Part shown: positions 1 through 5,547 of the stretch, in pieces
Position numbering within the stretch: the stretch's first letter is position 1
How the letters are laid out: the number at the start of each line of letters is the position of its first letter
Source of the DNA: JAICJR01 sp036555755
Lineage (GTDB): Bacteria > Actinomycetota > Thermoleophilia > Solirubrobacterales > Thermoleophilaceae
Direction of reading: 5' to 3'
DNA: 7,618 nucleotides
Assembly: GCA_036555755.1 (NCBI GenBank)
Contig: DATBKS010000140.1
Span: 1 to 7,618 of the forward strand
Made by a program: the position numbers and the translations under genes
The notes under the pieces: generated by a model
Databases searched by the model: none
What the model was told of the DNA's origin: nothing
The model's input: the letters and a program-made list of their open reading frames with translations, nothing else

Positions 1-203
1 TCCGCGGGCGGCAGCGGATCCTCGCCGTCGATCAGGATCGTCGGCGAGCCGGGGAAGCGCTCGCGCACGGCCTGCTCGTCGTCCCTCACCTCGACCATCT
101 CGATCTCCGCGTGGACGCCCTCCTCACGCAGGGCGCGCTCCAGCTCCGCGCGCGTCTCCGGCGTGGAGGGACAGCCCTCCCACCAGAGCAGCTCAACCCT
201 CAT
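1..203 (-). CDS. DF-family thioredoxin-like protein, partial (C-terminus beyond left edge)
   Basis: Only the first 67 codons are in the window; the gene runs off the left edge. The protein begins MRVELLWWEGCPS, a beta strand leading into a single-cysteine GCPS motif (Cys11). Further on, 'FPGSPTILIDGED' (about residues 51 to 63) resembles the cis-Pro and beta-strand part of a thioredoxin fold. This pattern matches the small actinobacterial DF-family (seleno)proteins, where Cys or selenocysteine sits at the GC/UPS position; here the codon is TGT, so Cys. A redox or disulfide-exchange role is plausible but unproven, and no second motif cysteine is visible. The ATG lies inside the end of the cyclophilin gene, overlapping it by 11 nt in another frame, which suggests translational coupling in a shared transcript. 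The family call is from memory of the motif; the reading frame itself is well supported. Confidence 0.72.
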   Translation of the reverse strand, partial: MRVELLWWEGCPSTPETRAELERALREEGVHAEIEMVEVRDDEQAVRERFPGSPTILIDGEDPLPPA

Positions 204-654
204 GGACCTCCACGCGCTCGATCACGGCGTCCTCGACCGGACGGTCCTGGGCCCCGGTGTCGGCGCCCTCGATCGAGTCGACTGCCTCCATGCCGGCGCT
301 GACCTGGCCGAAGACGGTGTGCTTGCCGTCGAGCCAGGGTGCGGCGTCGGTGGTGACGATGAAGAACTGCGAGCCGTTGGTGTCGGGCCCGGCGTTGGCC
401 ATCGCCAGGGCGCCGCGCACGACCTTGTGGTCGTTGAACTCGTCCTCGAACGTGTAGCCGGGGCCGCCGGTGCCCGTGCCGGTCGGGTCGCCGCCCTGGA
501 TCATGAAGTCCTTGATCACGCGGTGGAAGATCACGCCGTCGTAGAAGCCGTCGGACGCGAGCTTGCGGAAGTTCTCGACGGTCTTGGGAGCGTCCTCATC
601 GTGGAGCTCGAGCTCGATCGCCCCGTGGTTGGTGTGCATCGTTGCCTGACTCAT
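193..654 (-). CDS. Peptidyl-prolyl cis-trans isomerase, cyclophilin type
   Basis: This is a compact 153-residue cytoplasmic cyclophilin that catalyses cis-trans isomerisation of Xaa-Pro bonds during protein folding. There is no signal peptide or lipobox. Nearly every active-site residue of the family is visible: FHRV with catalytic Arg45, FMIQGGDP with Phe50, Met51 and Gln53, the MANAGP segment with Asn87, SQFFI with Gln96 and Phe98, and WLDGKHTVFG with Trp107 and His112. The length matches single-domain bacterial PpiA/PpiB enzymes. The start at 654 is chosen over the in-frame Met6 because a GGAGGT Shine-Dalgarno lies 9 nt upstream and the ATG forms an ATGA overlap with the helicase stop. The end overlaps the DF-family gene by 11 nt. 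Cyclophilins often accompany general stress and housekeeping genes, so the position after an RNA helicase fits but does not define a specific role. Confidence 0.95.
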   Translation of the reverse strand: MSQATMHTNHGAIELELHDEDAPKTVENFRKLASDGFYDGVIFHRVIKDFMIQGGDPTGTGTGGPGYTFEDEFNDHKVVRGALAMANAGPDTNGSQFFIVTTDAAPWLDGKHTVFGQVSAGMEAVDSIEGADTGAQDRPVEDAVIERVEVHEG

Positions 655-2093
655 CTCTTCGCTACCTCCAGACGGAGCTTGGTTCCTCGGACGGCGCTGC
701 CGGTGACCTTGTCTATCACCTCGCCTGCGCGCTGGGCAGGCACCTCGACGAAGCTGAAGCGCTCGAGCACGCGCACGTTCCTGATGTCCTCGCCCTCGAG
801 GTGCGAGTTGTCGACGATCGCCTCGATCACGTCCGCCGGCTCGAGCCCCTGGGCGCGGCCGCCGGAGACGATCAGCTTCACCACCTCGCCGTCGGGCGCG
901 GCCTTGCGCGGCTTGGTGTGGCGCGGGCGGCGCGTCTCACGGTCGCCGTTCGTCTCGGCGGGTGCGGCCACGGCAGCCCCCACGGCCTCCTCCGACCACG
1001 GATGAATCGTCGTCTTGGCGTGACGTTCGATCGCCTCCAAATCGCGTCGCTGCTTGGGTGTGATCAGCGTGATGGCGCGTCCCGAACGTCCGACGCGTCC
1101 CGTCCGCCCGATGCGGTGCACGTAGACGTCCGGGGAGTTCGGGATGTCGTAGTTCACGACGTGCGTGACGCCCGAGATGTCGAGCCCGCGCGCCGCGACG
1201 TCGGTGGCTACGAGCAGCCGCTCGCGCCCACCCTTGAAGGCGATCATCACGCCGTCGCGCGAGCCCTGCGACATGTCGCCGTGCAGCGCCTTCACGCGGA
1301 TGCCGGCGTCGCCGAGGCGGCGCGCGAGGCGGTCCACCCCGATCTTCGTGCGGGCGAAGATGATCGCCTGCTCGGGGTCCTCTGCCTTCAACAGGCGCGC
1401 GAGGGCGTCGGGCTTCTCGCGGTCTGAGACCTCGATATAGGACTGGTCGACGGTGTCGATCGTCAGCTGGGCGGCCCGCACCTTGATCGTGATCGGGTCG
1501 AACATGCGCTTCTCGGCAAGCTTCTTGATCTCGGGCGGCATCGTGGCGGAGAAGAGAGCGGTCTGGCGGCCGGAGGGACAGCGCGAGAGGATCGTCTCGA
1601 CATCCTCGAGGAAGCCGAGGTCGAGCATCTCGTCGGCCTCGTCGAGCACCGCGTAGCGGACGTCTGACAGCACGAGCTCATGCCGGCTCATCAGGTCCAT
1701 CACGCGCCCGACCGTCCCCACAACCACCTGCGCGCCCTGTTTGAGCTGCGCAACCTGGTTGCGGATCGGCGCGCCGCCGAACACGGCCACCACCTGGATG
1801 CCGCGCCGGGCGCCGTACGCGCGCAGCGCCTGCGTCACCTGGATGCAGAGCTCGCGCGTCGGAGTGAGCACGAGCGCCTGCACCTCCTCGTGATCGGTGT
1901 CGATGTACTCGAGCAGCGGCAGGCCGAACGCGGCGGTCTTGCCGGTTCCGGTCTGCGCCTGCCCGATCACGTCGTGGCCCTGCAACAGCTCGGGAATCGC
2001 CTGCTCCTGGATGGGGGTAGGCGACTCGTAGCCCAGGTGGTGCAGGGCTTCGAGCAGGGGCTCGGACAGGCCGAGGTCAGCAAAGGTGGCCAT
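651..2093 (-). CDS. DEAD-box ATP-dependent RNA helicase with DbpA-type C-terminal RNA-binding domain
   Basis: This 480-residue ATP-dependent RNA helicase remodels structured RNA, typically in ribosome assembly, mRNA decay or cold adaptation. Motifs in order are the Q motif (Phe4 and GYESPTPIQ, 21 to 29), Walker A AQTGTGKT (46 to 53), PTREL (78 to 82), GG (106 to 107), TVGR (127 to 130), DEAD (151 to 154), SAT (182 to 184), IIFARTK (244 to 250), TDVAARGLD (297 to 305) and HRIGRTGR (326 to 333). A charged linker (about 375 to 400) leads to a DbpA/CsdA-like RRM fold (about 403 to 480, with ERFSFVEVP). Its size is closest to CshA/DeaD-type helicases with short tails. The frame stays open upstream to 2435, but homology begins at MATFADLG, so the ATG at 2093 is chosen; its Shine-Dalgarno is weak (AGAG). 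Motif TVGR departs from the usual TPGR. The gene lies 32 nt after the oxidoreductase and overlaps the cyclophilin by 4 nt. Confidence 0.95.
   Translation of the reverse strand: MATFADLGLSEPLLEALHHLGYESPTPIQEQAIPELLQGHDVIGQAQTGTGKTAAFGLPLLEYIDTDHEEVQALVLTPTRELCIQVTQALRAYGARRGIQVVAVFGGAPIRNQVAQLKQGAQVVVGTVGRVMDLMSRHELVLSDVRYAVLDEADEMLDLGFLEDVETILSRCPSGRQTALFSATMPPEIKKLAEKRMFDPITIKVRAAQLTIDTVDQSYIEVSDREKPDALARLLKAEDPEQAIIFARTKIGVDRLARRLGDAGIRVKALHGDMSQGSRDGVMIAFKGGRERLLVATDVAARGLDISGVTHVVNYDIPNSPDVYVHRIGRTGRVGRSGRAITLITPKQRRDLEAIERHAKTTIHPWSEEAVGAAVAAPAETNGDRETRRPRHTKPRKAAPDGEVVKLIVSGGRAQGLEPADVIEAIVDNSHLEGEDIRNVRVLERFSFVEVPAQRAGEVIDKVTGSAVRGTKLRLEVAKR
664..669 (-). promoter_or_regulatory. Shine-Dalgarno of the cyclophilin gene
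   Basis: On the minus strand this reads GGAGGT, 9 nt before the ATG at 654. It sits inside the last codons of the helicase gene. It decides between two in-frame ATGs (Met1 and Met6) in favour of the upstream one, and it fits translational coupling through the ATGA overlap. Confidence 0.7.
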
Positions 2094-2125
2094 CGCGGCT
2101 CTTGAATCTAGTGACTGGCCCGCCG

Positions 2126-3097
2126 CTAAGCGCTGGGATCGAGTAGCAGCTTGCCGCTGGTGCGCCGCGCCTCGAGGTCCTCGTGGGCGCGGCGGATGTC
2201 GGACATCGTGTAGGTCTCGCCCACAAGCGGCTTGAGTTCGCCGCGCGCCGCGCGGCCGAACATGTCCTCGAGCGGCTCGCGCATCATGTCCTCGCGGCCC
2301 ATGCAATGGACGAGCCAGAAGCCGACGACGCTCTGGCTGCCGCGCATCAGCCGGCCGCTCTGGATGGTGTTCTGCTCGTGGCTCGCGATGCCGTAGGCGA
2401 CCAGTCGGCCGAACGGCGCGAGCACGCTGAGGCACTCGTCGAACACCGTGCCGCCGGCCATCTCGAGCACGACGTCCACGCGCTTGCCGCCATTGGCCTC
2501 GCGGATGGCGTCGCCGAGCCCTTCCATGTTGGGGTCGAGCGCGGCGTCCGCGCCGATCGAGAGCGCTCGCTCGCGCTTCTCCTCCGAGGACGCCGTCGCG
2601 ATCACGCGGCCGGCGCCGAACGGCTTGGCGAGCTGCACCGCGAGGTTGCCCACGCCGCCCGACGCGGCAATTACGACGACGCTCTCGCCGGGGCGCAGCC
2701 GAGCCGAGGTCTTGTAGAGATGCCAGGCGGTGAGCCCCTGGACGACGAGCGCGAGGGCAACCGCGTCGTCGACGCCTTCGGGGATCGGGAACACCTGCGA
2801 CGCCGGCGCCACCGCGTACTCGGCGTAGCCGCCGGTGCCGGTCAGCGCCATCACGCGCTGGCCTTCCTTGAAGTCCCCGGCGGCGCGCTCCACCACTCCC
2901 GCCACCTCGGTGCCCGGCACGAGCGGCAACTGTGCGCGCGCGAGGTAGGTGTTCTCCCGCTGGTGGGTGTCGGCGAAGTTCAGGCCCGCGTGCGAGACGC
3001 GGATGAGCACCTGGTCCTCGGTCGGCTCAGGGACCGGGATATCGACGAGCTCGAGCACCTCGGGTCCGCCGAACTCTTGTAGCTGAATGGCGCGCAT
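2126..3097 (-). CDS. Zinc-free MDR-family NADPH:quinone oxidoreductase (zeta-crystallin-like)
   Basis: This 323-residue cytosolic enzyme of the medium-chain dehydrogenase/reductase superfamily is probably an NADPH-dependent reductase of quinones or enones. The N-terminal GroES-like domain (about 1 to 125) carries GLNFADTHQR (38 to 47) and VPGTEVAGVV (60 to 69). A Rossmann domain follows, with the nucleotide loop AASGGVG (144 to 150) and then NLAVQLAK. The only cysteines, Cys222 and Cys265, do not form a zinc site, and the catalytic-zinc Cys of alcohol dehydrogenases is absent, which supports the quinone-reductase subgroup. The length is typical. The ATG at 3097 has AAGGTG 8 nt upstream. The gene is the first of the minus-strand cluster and is divergent from the permease operon, so they share one intergenic control region. 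The true substrate (quinone, enoyl compound or aldehyde) cannot be told from sequence. Confidence 0.9.
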   Translation of the reverse strand: MRAIQLQEFGGPEVLELVDIPVPEPTEDQVLIRVSHAGLNFADTHQRENTYLARAQLPLVPGTEVAGVVERAAGDFKEGQRVMALTGTGGYAEYAVAPASQVFPIPEGVDDAVALALVVQGLTAWHLYKTSARLRPGESVVVIAASGGVGNLAVQLAKPFGAGRVIATASSEEKRERALSIGADAALDPNMEGLGDAIREANGGKRVDVVLEMAGGTVFDECLSVLAPFGRLVAYGIASHEQNTIQSGRLMRGSQSVVGFWLVHCMGREDMMREPLEDMFGRAARGELKPLVGETYTMSDIRRAHEDLEARRTSGKLLLDPSA

Positions 3098-3105
3098 GGG
3101 AGCCG

Positions 3106-3111
3106 CACCTT
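3106..3111 (-). promoter_or_regulatory. Shine-Dalgarno of the quinone oxidoreductase gene
   Basis: The minus strand reads AAGGTG, 8 nt before the ATG at 3097. It supports that start and shows that the mRNA leader of this gene extends into the divergent intergenic region. Confidence 0.55.
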
Positions 3112-3125
3112 ATCCCGAGAGGACA

Positions 3126-3155
3126 TTGACAGGCTTGTGCGAATACGCATATAAA
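3126..3155 (+). promoter_or_regulatory. Sigma70/SigA-type promoter of the permease operon
   Basis: A perfect -35 box, TTGACA (3126 to 3131), is followed after 18 nt by TATAAA (3150 to 3155); an alternative register is ATATAA at 17 nt spacing. This is an unusually good match to the housekeeping consensus for such GC-rich DNA, and it is a local AT-rich island. Transcription would start near 3161 to 3163, giving a leader of about 60 nt before the permease ATG. A promoter this strong would need repression, which fits the palindrome placed at the expected start site. Confidence 0.75.
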
Positions 3156-3160
3156 GCAGC

Positions 3161-3176
3161 ATTGGACTAGACCAAT
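3161..3176. promoter_or_regulatory. Predicted GntR/HutC operator (DasR/NagR dre-like palindrome)
   Basis: ATTGGACTAGACCAAT is a 16-bp palindrome in which seven of eight base pairs match; the only mismatch is A3166 against A3171. Its core, TGGACTAGACCA (3163 to 3174), differs at one of 12 positions from the TGGTCTAGACCA core known for DasR/NagR regulators, which belong to the HutC subfamily of GntR. It starts 6 nt after the -10 box, overlapping the predicted transcription start, which is a classic repressor position. The operon's second gene encodes a HutC-type regulator, so autorepression of the operon is the simplest reading. The regulator assignment is inference. Confidence 0.68.
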
Positions 3177-3181
3177 CCGGC

Positions 3182-3193
3182 TGGTCCAGGCCC
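3182..3193. promoter_or_regulatory. Possible degenerate second operator or leader hairpin arm
   Basis: TGGTCCAGGCCC matches the HutC-type core TGGTCTAGACCA at 9 of 12 positions, with an intact left half-site TGGTC. It lies 19 bp downstream of the better palindrome, close to two helical turns. TGGTC (3182 to 3186) is also the inverted complement of GACCA (3170 to 3174), with a 7-nt loop, so the same bases could instead form a small RNA hairpin in the leader. Either reading is weak on its own. Confidence 0.3.
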
Positions 3194-3221
3194 GGGCGAG
3201 CCGGAGGATGAGGGGGGCCAC

Positions 3222-4763
3222 ATGGCAACGGAATCCGCTGCGCCTGCTCACACCGCTGATCAGGACGCCGCCGATCTCGCACGGTACGGCTACAAGCAGG
3301 AGCTGAAGCGCTCGCTCAACATCTTCAGCTCGTTCGCCGTCGCCTTCAGCTACATCTCGCCGGCGACAGGAATCTTCACCCTGTTCATTCTGGGAATCGG
3401 AACGCTCGGCGGAGCGTTCTTCTGGACCTGGCCCGTCGTGTGGGTCGGCCAGTTCATCGTCGCGCTCGTCTTCGCGGAGGTGTCAACGCACTTCCCACTG
3501 GCGGGCTCGGTGTTCCAGTGGACGAAGTACCTGACGAGGAACAAGGCCTACGCCTGGTACGCCGGTTGGATCTACCTGTGGGCCGGCGCGCTCACCGTCG
3601 CCGCCGTGGTGGCAACCCTGCCGCTCGCGCTCATCCCGATGCTCGACAACCTGGGCATCGACGCGATCAAGATGGACCCCGCCAACCTGACCAACCAGAA
3701 GTGGATCGCGATCGTCACCCTCGTCGTGATCACGCTGCTGAACATCTTCGGCGTGCGGCTCGTGGCGCTGATCAACAACACCGGAGTGCTGTTCGAGATC
3801 CTCGGTCTCTTCGTCTTCGCGATCATCCTCGCGCTGTTCAACAACCACCAGGGCGTGGGCGTCGTGTTCCACACCGGCGGCCCGTCATTCAACGCGAGCA
3901 ACTTCCTCATCGCGATGTTCATGGGCTTGTTCGTGATCTATGGATTCGACACCGCGAGCACACTCGCGGAGGAATCGCACGAACCGAGAAAGAAGGCCCC
4001 GCAGGCGGTGCTCGCCTCGATCGCCGCGGCCGGAGTGATCGGCGGCGTGTTCATCTGGGCGATGCTCATGGCCGTGCCCGGCAGCATGAGCAAGGTCGTG
4101 GCCGCCGGCGGCATCAGCCCGCCGGACATCATCGACGCGAACCTGTCCAACGCTCTGTCGGTCGGCTACCTGCTGGTGGTGTCGATCGCGATCTTCGTCT
4201 GCTGTCTTTCGATCCAGGCATCCACGATTCGACTGGCATTCGGCATGTCGCGCGACCGCCAGCTGCCGTTCTCGAAGCCCTGGTCGGAGGTGAACGAGAC
4301 CACCGGTACGCCGATCGGCGCGTGCCTCCTCGTCGCGGTGATGGCGGCGATCTTCTTCCTCAAGTACGCAGGCGTCGCCTACATCGCCATCGCGGCGACG
4401 GGCATGATCTACCTCTCGTACCTGTTCGCCACGATCGCGATCATGCGCCAGAGGACGCGCGGCTGGCCGCACGAGAAGGGCCAGTTCAGCCTCGGCCGCT
4501 ACGGCAAGCTCGTCAACATCCTCGCGATCCTCTGGGGCGCGGGCATGCTGATAAATATCGCCTGGCACCGCCCGGCCACGAATCCGAAGGCCTCCGAGAT
4601 CCCGGGCCTCGACTTCTTCAACTCGGGGTTCTTGAACAGCATCCCGATCTTCTGGCTGATCCTCGGGCTGGTGGTGATCATCGGCTCCGTCTACTACTGG
4701 ATCAGACGCGCACAGATACCCAGTCCGGTCGTCACGGAGACGGCGGCAGCGGAATCGGCATAG
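3222..4763 (+). CDS. APC-superfamily amino acid/amine permease (amino acid/choline transporter type)
   Basis: This 513-residue integral membrane permease most likely imports an amino acid or small amine by ion-coupled symport. About twelve hydrophobic segments can be placed near residues 33-58, 63-86, 110-135, 160-178, 186-206, 226-246, 264-284, 311-335, 365-381, 384-408, 428-448 and 474-494. The first holds SPATGI (46 to 51), the unwound substrate-binding stretch typical of APC transporters. The loop GFDTASTLAEESHEPRKKAP (241 to 260) is the hallmark of the amino acid/choline transporter (ACT) branch. There is no cleavable signal peptide. The ATG at 3222 follows a purine-rich GAGGGG; another ATG at 3208 is out of frame. 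It is the first gene of the plus-strand operon, with 7 nt separating it from the regulator. Substrate candidates are choline-type amines, ethanolamine, GABA or a methylated amino acid; sequence alone does not decide. Confidence 0.92.
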   Translation: MATESAAPAHTADQDAADLARYGYKQELKRSLNIFSSFAVAFSYISPATGIFTLFILGIGTLGGAFFWTWPVVWVGQFIVALVFAEVSTHFPLAGSVFQWTKYLTRNKAYAWYAGWIYLWAGALTVAAVVATLPLALIPMLDNLGIDAIKMDPANLTNQKWIAIVTLVVITLLNIFGVRLVALINNTGVLFEILGLFVFAIILALFNNHQGVGVVFHTGGPSFNASNFLIAMFMGLFVIYGFDTASTLAEESHEPRKKAPQAVLASIAAAGVIGGVFIWAMLMAVPGSMSKVVAAGGISPPDIIDANLSNALSVGYLLVVSIAIFVCCLSIQASTIRLAFGMSRDRQLPFSKPWSEVNETTGTPIGACLLVAVMAAIFFLKYAGVAYIAIAATGMIYLSYLFATIAIMRQRTRGWPHEKGQFSLGRYGKLVNILAILWGAGMLINIAWHRPATNPKASEIPGLDFFNSGFLNSIPIFWLILGLVVIIGSVYYWIRRAQIPSPVVTETAAAESA

Positions 4764-4770
4764 GCGGGCC

Positions 4771-5547
4771 ATGAGCCCGCACCGGCGGATCTTCGGGCCA
4801 CGGTGGAGGCTCCGGCCTGGCTCGTCCGTGCCCGCGTACGCCCAGATCGAGGACCAGCTCGCCGCGCGCATCGCGTCCGGCGAGCTGGCTGCCGGCGAGC
4901 GGCTCCCGCCCGAGCGGGAGCTGGCGGAGAGCCTCGGCGTGAGCCGCATGACCGTGCGCCAGGCGCTCACCTCGCTCGCGGGCCGCGGGCTGGTGGAGCG
5001 CGGCGTGGGCCGCGGCACGTTCGTCGCGCGCGTAAAGCTGGACCACGACCTGCGCCAAGTGGCGGGCTTCAGCGAGCTGATGCAGCGCCAGGGTGTGGAG
5101 CCCGGCGCCAAGCTGCTCGCGGCCGAGGAGGCCGAGGCTACGGACGCGGTGGCCGCGGCGCTCGGCATCGACGCGCGCGCCCCGGCCTTCCGCATCCGGC
5201 GGCTGCGGCTCGGCGCGGGCGTGCCGCTCGCGCTCGAGGACTCCTGGATCCCTGCCGCGCGCTTTCCCGGCATGCTCGAGCTCGGCCTCACCGGCTCGCT
5301 GTACGACCTGATGCGCGATCTCTACGAGCTCGCGCCGGTGCGCGCGGTGGAGCGGCTCGAGCCGGTTCTCGCGCGCGCACACGAGGCCTCGGCGCTGGAG
5401 GTACCCGAGGGCTCGCCGCTGATGCTCGTGGAGCGGACCGCGTTCGCGGCGGACGGGACTGCCGTGGAGTTCGCACACGACCGCCACCGGGGCGACCGCG
5501 CACGCTTCACCATCGAGATCGCCGCCGATGTGCCCGCACACGTCTGA
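4771..5547 (+). CDS. GntR-family transcriptional regulator, HutC subfamily (UTRA domain)
   Basis: This 258-residue DNA-binding regulator has an N-terminal winged helix-turn-helix (about 20 to 87), from VPAYAQIEDQL through GERLPPERELAESLGVSRMT to the wing GRGLVERGVGRGTFVA. It is linked to a UTRA ligand-binding domain (about 96 to 250) that includes PLALEDSWIP (152 to 161) and a conserved end, EFAHDRHRGDRARFTIE. The UTRA domain places it in the HutC/DasR/NagR subfamily, whose members are usually dimeric repressors released by a small metabolite, in several cases a phosphorylated one. Gene position between the permease and the kinase, plus the dre-like palindrome at the operon promoter, argue for local autoregulation. 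The ATG lies 7 nt after the permease stop with only a weak AGGCGGG ribosome site, so its translation may depend on coupling. The effector is unknown. Confidence 0.93.
   Translation: MSPHRRIFGPRWRLRPGSSVPAYAQIEDQLAARIASGELAAGERLPPERELAESLGVSRMTVRQALTSLAGRGLVERGVGRGTFVARVKLDHDLRQVAGFSELMQRQGVEPGAKLLAAEEAEATDAVAAALGIDARAPAFRIRRLRLGAGVPLALEDSWIPAARFPGMLELGLTGSLYDLMRDLYELAPVRAVERLEPVLARAHEASALEVPEGSPLMLVERTAFAADGTAVEFAHDRHRGDRARFTIEIAADVPAHV

Larger units (their letters stand above)
3098..3221. other. Divergent intergenic control region
   Basis: This 124-bp stretch between the divergently transcribed oxidoreductase and permease is the only sizeable non-coding interval in the window. It holds the plus-strand promoter, the 16-bp palindrome, a weaker second half-site and the two Shine-Dalgarno sequences. 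On the minus strand, weak boxes TTGGTC (3170 to 3175) and TATATG (3148 to 3153) with 16-nt spacing could serve the oxidoreductase, in which case the palindrome would overlap its -35 box. That assignment is poor, with 3 of 6 and 4 of 6 matches to consensus. Confidence 0.6.

Noticed and set aside
163..1427. Overlapping plus-strand open frames opposite the cyclophilin and helicase
   Set aside because: They mirror conserved genes on the minus strand and encode Val/Leu/Asp/Gly/Arg-rich sequence without domains.
2094..2125. Possible terminator or promoter between the oxidoreductase and helicase genes
   Set aside because: The 32-nt gap has no convincing stem-loop with a T-run and no promoter boxes; read-through is more likely.
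2094..2435. In-frame 114-codon upstream extension of the helicase reading frame
   Set aside because: It overlaps the well-supported oxidoreductase gene on the same strand, is Arg/Pro/Ala-rich low-complexity translation, and family homology starts at MATFADLG. It is an open-frame artefact of high GC.
3148..3175. Minus-strand promoter for the oxidoreductase (TTGGTC, 16 nt, TATATG)
   Set aside because: Only 3 of 6 and 4 of 6 consensus matches, and the bases are already explained by the plus-strand promoter and the palindrome. It is mentioned in the intergenic entry but not called as a separate promoter.
3440..4774. 444-codon plus-strand frame inside the permease
   Set aside because: It is a +2 shadow of the permease, dominated by Arg, His, Gly and Asp, with no motif and no ribosome site.
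3885..5291. 468-codon open frame on the minus strand opposite the permease and regulator
   Set aside because: The translation is Arg/Ser/Ala-rich then His/Asp/Arg-rich with no domain, and it is antisense to two strongly supported genes. Long antisense frames are expected at this GC content.
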